Source: Chaetoceros tenuissimus (lineage: Eukaryota; Bacillariophyta; Thalassiosirophyceae; Chaetocerotales; Chaetocerotaceae). Taken from it: DNA of 64,000 bases. The stretch covers positions 682,001 through 746,000 of the forward strand of contig BLLK01000027.1 of the NCBI GenBank assembly GCA_021927905.1, in the 5' to 3' direction. Position 1 is the stretch's first letter; the number at the start of each line of letters is the position of its first letter. This document shows, in pieces, positions 10,365-19,759 of the stretch. A program made the position numbers and the translations under genes. A model generated the notes under the pieces. It was not told the origin of the DNA. It worked only from the letters and a program-made list of their open reading frames with translations, and made no database searches.

Positions 10365-12276
10365 ATGGAAGGAGCATTTCTGAATCAGGGAGCATCGGTG
10401 GATAAGGTGCGTCTTGCTGAAACTTGAATGAGATCTAAAATTTAAAATGTTCATTCTTTTCAAATATTTGGTGGTACTTTCAATCTTTGCCTTGTTTCCA
10501 TCATAATTCTTCTCACAGTTTAGCTCTAATTTCCTATTGCTTCTATTCATAAATTTGATTTTTTACATCTCTGTTTCGCCGCAATTTCTCTTTGGTATTT
10601 TTATATTTCAAAATTCATTACAACGCTCATCATTGCTGTGGTGTTCAATCTATAGGGAGAGAATGCACGTCTCTCCTCCTTCATCGGAGCAATTGCAGTA
10701 GCAGACATGGTCAAAACAACTCTAGGACCAAAAGGAATGGACAAAATTCTACAAAAAGTATCAGAGGGAGATCAATCCGTATCCGTGACAAACGATGGAG
10801 CAACCATTCTCCGATCCGTAATGCTTGATAACGCGGCTGCAAAGGTACTCGTTGACATTGCCAGAGTACAAGATGATGAAGTGGGAGATGGTACTACATC
10901 TGTTGCTGTTTTCTGCGGAGAATTGTTGCGTGAAGCAGAAAAACTCGTCAATGAAAGAATTCATCCACAAACTATCGCAGCGGGATGGAGAATGGCGCAG
11001 AAAATTGCAAGAAAGGCTTTGGAGGAGTCTGCTGTGGACAATAGTGATGATGATGCTGCTTTTCGTGCTGATTTAGTGAGAATTGCAAAGACTACTCTTT
11101 CTTCCAAATTGTTGACTCATGATAAAGATTACTTTGCAAACCTTGCTGTGGATGCAGTAATGAGACTCAAGGGTTCTAATAATCTTGACCATATCCAAGT
11201 TTTGAAAAAGGCAGGTGGACAATTGAAAGATTCTTACCTTGAAGATGGATTCTTGATGGATAAGCAGATTGGAGTGGGACAGCCGAAGCGTGTTGAAAAT
11301 GCAAAGATTCTCATTGCAAATACATCCATGGACACAGATAAGATCAAGATTTATGGAAGTCGTGTCAAGGTTGATAGTATGACTAAGGTGGCTGAGATTG
11401 AAGAAGCAGAAAAGGACAAGATGCGTCAAAAGTGTGAAAAGATTATTGCTCATGGAGCAAATGTTTTCATCAATCGTCAGCTCATTTACAACCTTCCAGA
11501 AAGTATCTTTGCTGAGCGCGGAATCATGGCAATTGAACATGCTGATTTTGATGGAGTTGAACGTCTTGCGGCAGTTACTGGAGGAGAAGTAGCAAGTACT
11601 TTTGATCATCCAGAATTGGTCAGTCTTGGAGAGTGTGACGTTGTTGAGGAAATTATGATTGGTGAAGACAAGGTGATTCGCCTTGGGGGTTGCAAGTCTG
11701 GAGCAGCATGTACTATTGTGTTGAGAGGAGCATCTTCTCATCTTTTGGACGAAGCAGAGAGATCATTACATGATGCTTTGTGTGTCCTTCAAGCTACTGT
11801 CAAGGAGCCTCGTAGAATCTGTGGAGGAGGGTGCTCTGAAATTCTCATGGCACAGGTAAGTCGATAGCATGTTGAATCTGCTCTTGCAAATTATCTTTGG
11901 AAATGATAACTCACAATCTCAACTTTGTCACTAGGCTATCGACCGCGAGGTTGTAAACACACCTGGTAAGAAAGCAATTGCAATGGCAGCATTCGCTACT
12001 GCACTTCGTCAGATGCCAGCAATCATTGCAGACAATGGTGGATATGATTCAGCTGAACTTGTCACACAACTTCGCGCAAAGCATGCAGCAGGAGGAAGCA
12101 ATTGGGGTCTCGATATGTACCAAGGAAAGATTGCAGATATGATTGAGCTTGGAGTAATGGAAAGTTTCAAGTCAAAGTATCAAGTACTAATGAGTGCATC
12201 TGAAGCAGCTGAAATGATTTTGAGAGTTGATGACATCATCAAGTGTGCACCTCGTCAAAGAAATGAAGGATATTAA
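10365..12276 (+). CDS. CCT2: T-complex protein 1 subunit beta (CCT2 chaperonin)
   Basis: Three exons: 10365-10406 (14 codons), 10656-11855 and 11935-12276, giving 527 residues, the normal length for CCT beta. The short first exon starts [10 protein letters not shown] and joins to [14 protein letters not shown], restoring the canonical N-terminus. Chaperonin ATPase motifs are present: [16 protein letters not shown] and G-D-G-T-T-S-V. Subunit-specific stretches such as [24 protein letters not shown] and [10 protein letters not shown] match CCT2 rather than other CCT subunits. It is one of eight paralogous subunits of the cytosolic TRiC ring that folds actin, tubulin and WD40 proteins. The 249-bp first intron is among the longest in the window. 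Confidence 0.97.
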
Positions 12277-12491
12277 AAAGTTTGCATGTAATTTTCGTGG
12301 ATATACATTGTACGAAAAATTATATCTAAGTTTACACAAATAATATCAAAAATGTTTCTGTCCTTCTATTTGTCACTTGCACTAGTATGGATGTAATGCT
12401 CGTTAATTGTAAGATGATCTGTAGACAAAAGAGGTAGTACGTAGCTGCGTAGCTGTATTCCTCTTGTATTGGAAAACAAAGTTTTGAGTCA

Positions 12492-12947
12492 TTACAACTC
12501 GTCCGATGAAGAGTTTCCTACTGTTCCCACGCTGTCTTCACTTGCAAGCATGCAAACTATGACGCCACATGTAACAAGTAGACACCCAATAAAAGCTTGA
12601 AATGGTTTATCTAATCTTTCCCCGAGGAAGTGACCAGCCAGAAATGAAAAGACCATTGCTAGCGCATTACACATGGGTATCGTGTTGGAAAGATCTGATG
12701 TGGCAAGCAGTTTGTAATATACAATAGACCCTGACTGGTTCAGCAAATATGGTACAAGTACAGATGGCTTCTTGAATTTGGATAGAGAATTGAGAATAGA
12801 TTGCAACAATGAAATCTTCGTTTCAGTTGCATCTTTTTCTTCTCTGTCATTGTTCTCTGCTTCCGTGGCACCAGATCGTAAAAGGGGATTTGTGCAGCCC
12901 CAGAGAAGGCTTACAATTGCAATTGATACAAAGTCCTTCGCAACCAT
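12492..12947 (-). CDS. TMEM234: TMEM234-family small membrane protein
   Basis: Single exon, 151 residues. It begins with a hydrophobic helix containing the family hallmark L-L-W-G-C-T-N-P-L-L, then a polar Glu/Asp/Lys loop, then P-Y-L-L-N-Q-S-G-S-I-V-Y-Y and I-P-M-C-N-A-L-A-M-V-F-S-F-L-A-G, and a last helix (F-I-G-C-L-L-V-T-C-G-V-I-V-C-M-L). Four membrane helices and length match TMEM234 proteins, relatives of the EamA/DMT transporters of about half their size. The biochemical role in diatoms is unknown. It is convergent with CCT2 (216 bp apart) and divergent from the PhyH-like gene. Confidence 0.88.
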   Translation of the reverse strand: MVAKDFVSIAIVSLLWGCTNPLLRSGATEAENNDREEKDATETKISLLQSILNSLSKFKKPSVLVPYLLNQSGSIVYYKLLATSDLSNTIPMCNALAMVFSFLAGHFLGERLDKPFQAFIGCLLVTCGVIVCMLASEDSVGTVGNSSSDEL

Positions 12948-13247
12948 AGTTTGGAATCGGTTTTATGATGAATGTACTCATCTATTCACCAAGAGAGGGT
13001 AGAGAGTACGTACATAGAATAGAAAGATGAAAGGTTTTTTAGTTACCCCCATCTGCGTCATTGTATAAAGGGTTGACATTGTTTCCACTAGAGAAAGAAA
13101 GAAACACTTTGTGGTCGCGACGTCTCGCGACACCACTCATTTTTACAATAATTTTCAAAGTAAAATACAAATATAACATTGTTGTTTGTGGACACTCATC
13201 GTAAACACATCAACTCATTGGACAAAGTACCAAGGAAAAGTCTGAAA
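12948..13247. promoter_or_regulatory. Shared upstream region of TMEM234 and PhyH-like genes
   Basis: 300 bp between divergent start codons. It includes a GC-rich GTCGCGACGTCTCGCGAC palindrome-like stretch near 13114-13131 (nested CGCGA and GTCGCGAC motifs) that could bind a dimeric factor. No TATA box is evident. Confidence 0.4.
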
Positions 13248-14342
13248 ATGAACTACAATAGCGATGAAGAAAGTGAAGACAGTGATTTGTGCTTAGCTGA
13301 TATGTTGGGGCTGCCAATGAATGAGATGGATGGATCATTATTTCAGGAGGAAGAAAAGACAATTTCAATCTCGGAAGAAGAAGAAGGGACCGATGCAAAC
13401 TTTCTCAGATCAGAGATCTTAGACTCCTTGGACTCTAATGCATTAGAATTTCCAAGTGAACTCATGAACAGACTCGTTGAAGAGAGTATGGATACTGATG
13501 AAGCACAATCCATTTACGCCAACGAGTCCATTTATATGTTTCCAAAAGAGTTATCCATTCCAAAGAATCTCATGCGGAGAATAACAAATGAACTTGTACA
13601 TGGAGGCTCAAAGTATCCATCTGATAAGTCATATGAAACAATAAAGTTCTTCAGAAAAGGAGATGAAACTATTTCAGAACGAAGAGAATTGACTAGATTT
13701 GAAAACTTTGTAAATACACATGAAACTTGGAAGAGACTATGTAATGATTACATTGCTCCCTGTATTTCTACTTTGTGTGGTGAAGAGATGGTCTTATTTA
13801 AAGAAAAACTGAATCTTAAACCAAGCGGAGGAAGTGGATTTGCACCTCATTTGGATGGACCTTCCTTGGAAGTTGCATTAGGAGAAGATGGACCATCCTA
13901 CTTTGTGACTGTCATGGTTGCCATAGATGATATGACTGAAAAAAATGGATGTCTGAAAGTTTGCAAAGGAAATTTTACCAAAGACAATCATGTGGAAGTT
14001 ATTATACCCGAGCAAGGAGCAGATCCTGATGCTGCAGGGCGGGCAGGTGCCATAGAAGCAGAGATTGCTGAAAAATTAATGTTTGATTCAATCATATGCA
14101 AGGGGGGAGATATCGCTGCATTCAATGCATGGGCTCCGCATAGGTCATCTCAAAATAATTCATTATTTGACCGTAGAGCCGTGTTTTTGACTTATACACC
14201 TCTAAAGGACGGTGACTATCATGATATGTATTACAACTCGATGAAGAAGAAGAGAGACGATTTCAAGAACAAAATGGTTGAGCAAAGAAGATGCGATCAT
14301 CAATCTGAGTTAGATGCTTTGAAATCTATTCCAAAGATATAA
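13248..14342 (+). CDS. Phytanoyl-CoA dioxygenase (PhyH)-family Fe(II)/2-oxoglutarate oxygenase
   Basis: Single exon, 364 residues from the first ATG (13248). The frame extends upstream only through a TTG. The first ~100 residues are acidic and probably disordered. The C-terminal 250 residues are a PhyH double-stranded beta-helix. The iron-binding H-x-D is His201/Asp203 in A-P-H-L-D-G-P, and the distal His is His298 in W-A-P-H-R-S-S. The 2-oxoglutarate-binding Arg is probably Arg309 or Arg310 in the following R-R-A-V-F-L-T-Y. The spacing fits the family, so catalysis is likely. The substrate cannot be told; relatives hydroxylate fatty acyl-CoAs, other lipids and small natural products. No organelle leader is seen. 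Confidence 0.85.
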   Translation: MNYNSDEESEDSDLCLADMLGLPMNEMDGSLFQEEEKTISISEEEEGTDANFLRSEILDSLDSNALEFPSELMNRLVEESMDTDEAQSIYANESIYMFPKELSIPKNLMRRITNELVHGGSKYPSDKSYETIKFFRKGDETISERRELTRFENFVNTHETWKRLCNDYIAPCISTLCGEEMVLFKEKLNLKPSGGSGFAPHLDGPSLEVALGEDGPSYFVTVMVAIDDMTEKNGCLKVCKGNFTKDNHVEVIIPEQGADPDAAGRAGAIEAEIAEKLMFDSIICKGGDIAAFNAWAPHRSSQNNSLFDRRAVFLTYTPLKDGDYHDMYYNSMKKKRDDFKNKMVEQRRCDHQSELDALKSIPKI

Positions 14343-14485
14343 CGGTTAAAAATATCAATGCAATTATTATTATGTATAAAGTAAAGGTGAATTCATCTTC
14401 CAAGATAACTACTTTTGAAGTAACACTTCTTGAGGAAGGAAAAGGCCAGAGAACCCATCGAGCTTGGACGCAGCAAATGGTATGA

Positions 14486-16400
14486 TTAAGCCTCACAATC
14501 GGCAAGTCTACCAAGTTTAATTTTATCCATGACTTCAATCAAATGATGAACATACTCGATAAATTCACTTTGGTGATGATATGCATTTGTGACAAGATTC
14601 AAACCTCCAAGAATATGAAAAATGGATCCGATCTGGATTAAAAACAAAATGAAAGCAAATATGAGCAAAAGGAATGGTGCGTATCCTATCCGACGATAAT
14701 ACAAACAATTCACTAACCTGATCTGTTACACTGATTGTTTGCTCTTCTTTTGCGTAGTAACTGATTACATAAAATATACTGCCTATGAAAAGACTAGAAC
14801 TCGCATAAAAAGCAAAACTCTTGAAGCATAATTTTGCAATGTCCATTTTTGGTCTCACAGGTATGTCTAAGTATGCCTGTATTTCTTCCTTGGAAATGAC
14901 ACCATCATGATCTTCATCAATTTCGTGGTAAACATGATCGAATAAGTGGGCTGGGAGAAAGATCGAAGACTCTTCGAACAAATTTCGCAAGTTGGTCTTT
15001 GTGAGACTACCATCTTCAATGAAATGCTTGAACAGAGGAGAGTCATTCTTGTAAATATCATTCAATTCAGCCGTTTGTAAAAAGTGTGATAGTACTGCCT
15101 TTGCCCTTCTCAGTTCGTCATATTCTGATTGGATATCATTTACGGAGAGTGTAACAAACTCCATAGTTCCAACAATCTTTAGCCAGACAAAGTAAGCACT
15201 AGCATCAACTCCAAAAATATACACTGTTTTAACACCGCAAAAGTAAAAGATTGTTTTGAGACTTTTAATCAAGTATGCGGCGAAAAAACAGATACTCATT
15301 AGCCAGGCAACTTCGCTAAGCATAGAGAAAATTGCACCGAAGGCATGCTCTAAACAAGAATGCTTTTTACGTTGTTGCAATGATAAGGATGTAACAAAGG
15401 AATGAGCCTCTTCCAACGAAATGACATGATCATTGACTACATCAAGGGAAACAAATGCCTTCTTGATAAATTTCGATGACGCGGACCCTTTAATCTCACG
15501 TAAAATCCATAGCTCTACATCACGTTCAGTAAGAATGTATTTTTCGCCAAAAACTTCTTCTGCAATGTACTCTACAAGTTTGCAACTGAGAGCTTTCTTC
15601 GCATTTGGCTTGGAAGATACTCTATCGCCGCGCTGTGCGTAGAGAGAGCGAGAGGAACCTCCTCGGATACTTCTATATTTGAAGATGGTCTTCTCTTTGA
15701 AATTAGTGAGTCTTTCTGTAAGCTCTTTCTCAATTAAGTCGTTGTCAATAATATGTCCACTTTCTCTTGATTGTAGCAGTGTCAATACATATTCAACAAT
15801 ATTATCTTCCTCCAAGTCATCACTAGAAACTAAACTTTTGCAGGAGTTTTGTTTCTTTGAAGGATTGTCGCAAAATTGTATCGCATGTTGAATGATGGCG
15901 TCGTGCAACTCATCTAGCTTCTCCTCGTAAGATCTTTCTTCCTTGAATTTGTGAAGTGGAAAGGTGAATACAAAGTAGCAACTAATGAGTGCATAGATTA
16001 AACTAGAGGTCAATGAAATGCTCTTGTCTTCCATTTTAGTCAGATCTCCGTGGAAAGATCCAGTACATAGCAATGCACCAGCAATAGTGTATCCAACTCC
16101 CTTCCAAAAGTGGGAATCTCTGATCAAGTTATGCATTATCTCTTGCAACCAATAGCTGGAAGCAACTTTGTTCAGATAAACATCTAGTTCATCATGGGTG
16201 AGTGATCCAGAATTGTCAACATCTGCTTTTTCAAAGTGTGATAACACAACGTCAAGCGGTATGGTATGTCCTTCGTTGAGAATGGCAATCTGCAATTCAT
16301 GCGCAGATACCTCTACTTGTGGATGACTTCCACTTGATTGTTCTTGTGTATTAGATCCATTAGATGTTTGTTTTATAAGTGTACAAGCCTGCTCGTTCAT
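14486..16400 (-). CDS. EF-hand calcium-binding multi-pass membrane protein
   Basis: Two exons, 16400-14718 and 14632-14486, separated by an 85-bp intron (gttagtg...atccag), giving 609 residues. A canonical EF-hand loop lies at residues 60-71 (D-V-D-N-S-G-S-L-T-H-D-E). A second canonical loop lies at ~495-506 (D-E-D-H-D-G-V-I-S-K-E-E). A degenerate one (D-V-V-N-D-H-V-I-S-L-E-E) sits near the middle. Hydrophobic segments occur around 100-150, in the centre (L-M-S-I-C-F-F-A-A-Y-L-I) and around 535-585. The overall plan is calcium sensor, membrane segments, calcium sensor, membrane segments. No pore or transporter signature is recognisable. The second exon continues the last hydrophobic stretch and ends in a polar tail. 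It is convergent with the PhyH-like gene, 143 bp away. Function unknown beyond calcium-responsive membrane protein. Confidence 0.8.
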
Positions 16401-16901
16401 TTTTGCATTTTCAATAGCTTCTCAAGAGACTGCTACGTTGATAGAGTTCGCCCTTTTTATAGAAATGACGAAAAGGTGAGGATTTAGAAGATTGGAATAC
16501 ATACCATATCTTCCAAACCAAACCACTAAAATTTGAAAATGACTTCTACGCGCTCCGAAACTACAAAACTAATGTCTTTTTACATCACGACTCCCTCCCT
16601 TTTAGGCCTTTTGACTTCAACTCCACTGACGCACTTATTGTGTTACAGTACCACAGCCGGCCGAGGACGGACGGAGAAGTCGAGGTATTTATATGTCTAT
16701 CCACCTTGCTACTTTCTGAAACGTCTTTTACTGGTAAGATACCTTTCTTGGGGCACAATGACGACAAGCTGCAAGCAGAGATTACAGACGTGAAAAACAG
16801 CACAAAACAAACAACCCTTTTTCTAAAAAGAGATAATTTCTTTTTTGAGATTGAGACAGCAATTTATTGAATTACCAGTTACTGTCTATCTCAATACTCA
16901 A
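16401..16901. promoter_or_regulatory. Shared upstream region of EF-hand and TPT-family genes
   Basis: 501 bp between divergent starts. It contains a GC-rich patch (GCCGGCCGAGGACGGACGG) around 16657-16675 in otherwise AT-rich sequence. The short frames here (16533-16793 plus, 16585-16803 minus) show no family resemblance. Confidence 0.35.
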
Positions 16902-18395
16902 ATGGACAGTTCCCAGAATGTGCTTCATCGCTCGCACAAAAAAAGTGATCAGAAACCAACAAGCAGCAGAACATCATCATACTCGTACTCACATTCAAAT
17001 TCATACTCGTCGTATACTTCTTCGTACAACACACATAGCTTTTACAATACATCATCTCAACCGTCAATAAATAACAATTCTATTGAAAACAAAGAGCAAG
17101 TTGAAAATGTGAACCCATCCACAAATATTCAACAACAAGCACCTACACGAAGGAGAGCAACAATGCCGACATCTTCGTCTCAACCCGTCCAATCGCATCA
17201 TGTACCTGTCAAACAGGATGAAACAAAAGATGTGAAACCTGAAACATACTCGGAAAACGAGGTAAAAAGAGATGCAAAGGGAAAAGTTGTGAAGAAGAAG
17301 AATGGATCATATAATCTATTCTGGGTTGAGATAATCATTGCAGTTGCACTTTGGTATCTATTGGGAGTGTTGTCAATCAGTACGACAAAAATGTTATTGA
17401 GTGAATATGATTACATAGGAATAACACCATTGTCATTGACTGCTATACAGATATTTCTTGGGTTCATATTCTTAAGAATATGGATTTTGACACAAAAGTC
17501 TCGTTCGCCACATCCCATCAAATTTGGTTTATTCTTTAAACGTTCTTCAAAGACCAATGCCAACGGGGGTTATCACTATCTATCCCTTACATCGATATTC
17601 TTCTTGTTAGGGTTTTGGTTTACTAATTTGTCATTCTCTGGTGCAGATGCAAGCTTTGTTGAGACAATAAAAGCATCTGAGCCGATTTCGAGTGCATTTC
17701 TCGCAGTGTGGTGGGGCATTGAAACCATAAGTATGAAAGAAGTCATTAGTTTGTTGGGGATATGTGTAGGTGCTGTCATGTCTACACTAGGAAATGGTAA
17801 AGAATCAGAACTGCCAGATGAAATCATGGAAAATGATGGAAATAACTCCATATTGATGCAGTCAATTATATCCAGCGGGATAGTCCTATGTGCGAACTTA
17901 TGCTTCTCCTTTCGAGGACTATATCAAAAATTGTTGAGAGCAACTCCTAATGGAAGCAAGTCTGTCGTCAATGATTTGAACCTACAATATAGAGTACATC
18001 AAATTGGACTCATGGTAATACTGATTCCAGTTCTTGTTTTAGATCTACCAACGTTGCTCGAAATATGGCATCCAAAGCGTGCAGTTGGCGCATTGGATGA
18101 ATTAGAACTGGACAGATTCCTTATTCTTCTATTGGCAAACAGCTTCGCGTTTACACACTACAACCTCGCGTCGAGCTATATATTGACAAGAATTTCGGTT
18201 GTATATCATGCAGTGCTCAATTGTATTAGACGACTCTTTGCAATCGTTGTCACATCTATTGTATTTTCTGTTTCGATAAAATCATGGCACGGTATTTTAG
18301 TTTCAATTTCTGGATTCTTATTCTATACGAAATTCAAAATGAGTCGCACCAAAAGTTATCTTCCGAGTAAACATGCGTCGTTACTTCCATCTTAA
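16902..18395 (+). CDS. Triose-phosphate translocator-like (TPT/DMT) membrane transporter
   Basis: Single exon, 497 residues from ATG 16902. The first ~145 residues are a Ser/Tyr/Asn/Gln-rich disordered region. About ten membrane helices follow in TPT/nucleotide-sugar-transporter arrangement: W-Y-L-L-G-V-L-S-I-S-T-T-K, then T-A-I-Q-I-F-L-G-F-I-F-L. The TPT-typical F-V-E-T-I-K-A-S-E-P-I-S-S motif and the late S-Y-I-L-T-R-I-S-V-V-Y-H-A-V-L-N-C-I-R-R block match plastid/Golgi antiporters that exchange phosphorylated C3-C6 compounds or nucleotide sugars. The leader lacks a plastid signature, so a Golgi/ER or outer plastid-membrane location is possible. Helix-end Lys residues that contact phosphate in TPTs are partly present. 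The exact substrate cannot be given. Confidence 0.85.
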   Translation: MDSSQNVLHRSHKKSDQKPTSSRTSSYSYSHSNSYSSYTSSYNTHSFYNTSSQPSINNNSIENKEQVENVNPSTNIQQQAPTRRRATMPTSSSQPVQSHHVPVKQDETKDVKPETYSENEVKRDAKGKVVKKKNGSYNLFWVEIIIAVALWYLLGVLSISTTKMLLSEYDYIGITPLSLTAIQIFLGFIFLRIWILTQKSRSPHPIKFGLFFKRSSKTNANGGYHYLSLTSIFFLLGFWFTNLSFSGADASFVETIKASEPISSAFLAVWWGIETISMKEVISLLGICVGAVMSTLGNGKESELPDEIMENDGNNSILMQSIISSGIVLCANLCFSFRGLYQKLLRATPNGSKSVVNDLNLQYRVHQIGLMVILIPVLVLDLPTLLEIWHPKRAVGALDELELDRFLILLLANSFAFTHYNLASSYILTRISVVYHAVLNCIRRLFAIVVTSIVFSVSIKSWHGILVSISGFLFYTKFKMSRTKSYLPSKHASLLPS

Positions 18396-18614
18396 GCTTA
18401 AGAAAATGCTAATATACATTCATCGAAGTTCATATTATTTCCTTTTTATATTTAAGATAAAACATAGTTACACACTGATATTTTCACAGAGATAGTGTAA
18501 CTTATCAAAAAATTGTGCACCTTGAAGCAACAGCACAACTTGAAAGTAGAGGTAACAGCCAAATGGCCCTCTTCATTTTTGTCACTAGCGTGATGCTATT
18601 TTCTAACAAATCCC

Positions 18615-19759
18615 TTAACGAGAGTATTTCTTGCCTTTACTAGGAGAAGATGCGGAATAACCCTTGGTTGGAGACGATCCAGAGTATCCTCCTCCCTTAG
18701 ATCCAGAAGATCCCTTACTTGGAGATGATCCAGAATATCTCTTGGATCCAGAGCTTGATCCCTTAGAAGAACTAGATCCCTTGGATCCGGAGCTGGATCC
18801 CTTAGAAGAACTAGATCCCTTGGATCCGGAGCTGGATCCCTTAGAGGAACTAGATCCCTTGGATCCGGAGCTGGATTTTCCTGACTTGCTTCCCTTGGAG
18901 CTAGATCCGGAGCTGGATCCCTTAGAGGAACTAGATCCCTTGGATCCGGAGCTGGATCCCTTAGAAGAACTAGATCCCTTGGATCCGGAGCTGGATCCCT
19001 TAGAAGAACTAGATCCCTTGGATCCGGAGCTGGATTTTCCTGACTTGCTTCCCTTGGAGCTAGATCCGGAGCTTGATCCCTTAGAGGAACTAGATCCAGA
19101 ATATCCCTTTGATCCCTTGCTTACGGAGCTTGATCCGGAATATCCTCCCTTGGATCCCTTAGAGGAACCTGATCCGGAATATCCCTTGGATCCCTTGATG
19201 AACTAGATCCGGAATATCCCTTTGATCCCTTGCTTGAAGAAGATGAAGAATCGGAACTCTTTCCTGATTTTCCAGATTTCGAACTCTTTCCGCCCTTTCC
19301 TTTACCAGATTTTCCAGACTTTCCAGATTTAGAACCCTTTCCTGATTTTCCTCCCTTGCTAGAAGAAGAGTCACTGCTAGATCCCTTTCCTTTGCTTCCA
19401 CTAGAGGATCCAGATGAGCTTCCCTTTGAAGATGAGCTTCCCTTGGAAGATGAACTTCCTTTGGAGGAAGATGAGTCCAAGTCATAACTGTACCCTCCCT
19501 TTCCGCTGGATGATCCATCAAATTCGTATGCATATCCCTTGGAAACGTACTTGGTGCTATCTGTGCTCTTTGAGGTCTTTGATCTCAAGTATCTCTTTTG
19601 ACTCTGTACTTGTTCATCAATAGCTGCTGCAACGACGCTTTCTACATTGGTGTTAGTTTCCTCATCATAGAGTGAAACGGTCTGTGTTACAGTCTCCTTC
19701 GCTGCTACTGCAGACAAAGCTGCAGCGAGGCAAACAAATTTAAGATTGCCAAACTTCAT
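18615..19759 (-). CDS. Silaffin-like Ser/Gly/Lys-rich secreted protein, reading frame interrupted once
   Basis: The ATG at 19759 opens a frame of ~186 residues. A signal peptide (residues 1-20, ending A-V-A-A) is followed by an acidic propeptide with a K-R-Y-L-R-S site at 55-60, like the R-x-L processing sites of silaffins and other silica proteins. A long S-S-S-S-K-G / S-G-K-S-G-K low-complexity region comes next, rich in Lys that could carry polyamines and Ser that could be phosphorylated. Near 19196-19206 a copy reading TCATCAAGGG replaces the usual TCCTCTAAGGG, so the frame shifts by one base. The same Ser/Gly/Lys repeats then continue open for another ~194 codons to a stop at 18615, ending S-P-S-K-G-K-K-Y-S-R. 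A real frameshift, an assembly error or an unrecognised small intron could explain this. Role in silica wall formation is inferred. Confidence 0.65.
18725..19110. repeat. Nested tandem repeats within the silaffin-like gene
   Basis: The basic unit is 39 bp, encoding G-S-S-S-G-S-K-G-S-S-S-S-K on the minus strand. A variant block with K-G-S-K-S-G-K-S occurs twice, 159 bp apart (around 18882 and 19041), so a higher-order 159-bp unit (53 codons) has also duplicated. Copies differ mostly by silent changes such as TCC/TCT. The opposite strand therefore shows a long open frame of P-E-L-D-P-L-E-E type that is only the complement of the repeat. Confidence 0.85.

Noticed and set aside
10323-10550. 75-codon minus-strand frame
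   Set aside because: Overlaps CCT2 exon 1 and its intron on the opposite strand; no support.
14486-14713. Separate 75-codon minus-strand gene at the EF-hand 3' end
   Set aside because: It is the second exon of the EF-hand protein plus intron read-through; splice sites at 14717 and 14633 join it cleanly.
16845-16901. Upstream extension of the TPT-family frame from a TTG
   Set aside because: The first ATG at 16902 gives a sensible N-terminus. Similar TTG or GTG extensions were rejected at 1425-1472, 13179-13247, 37546-37590, 48287-48289, 52016-52168 and 63750-63794.
18664-19206. Long plus-strand frame rich in Pro-Glu-Leu-Asp repeats
   Set aside because: It is the exact complement of the Ser/Gly/Lys repeat of the silaffin-like gene; no leader or independent support.
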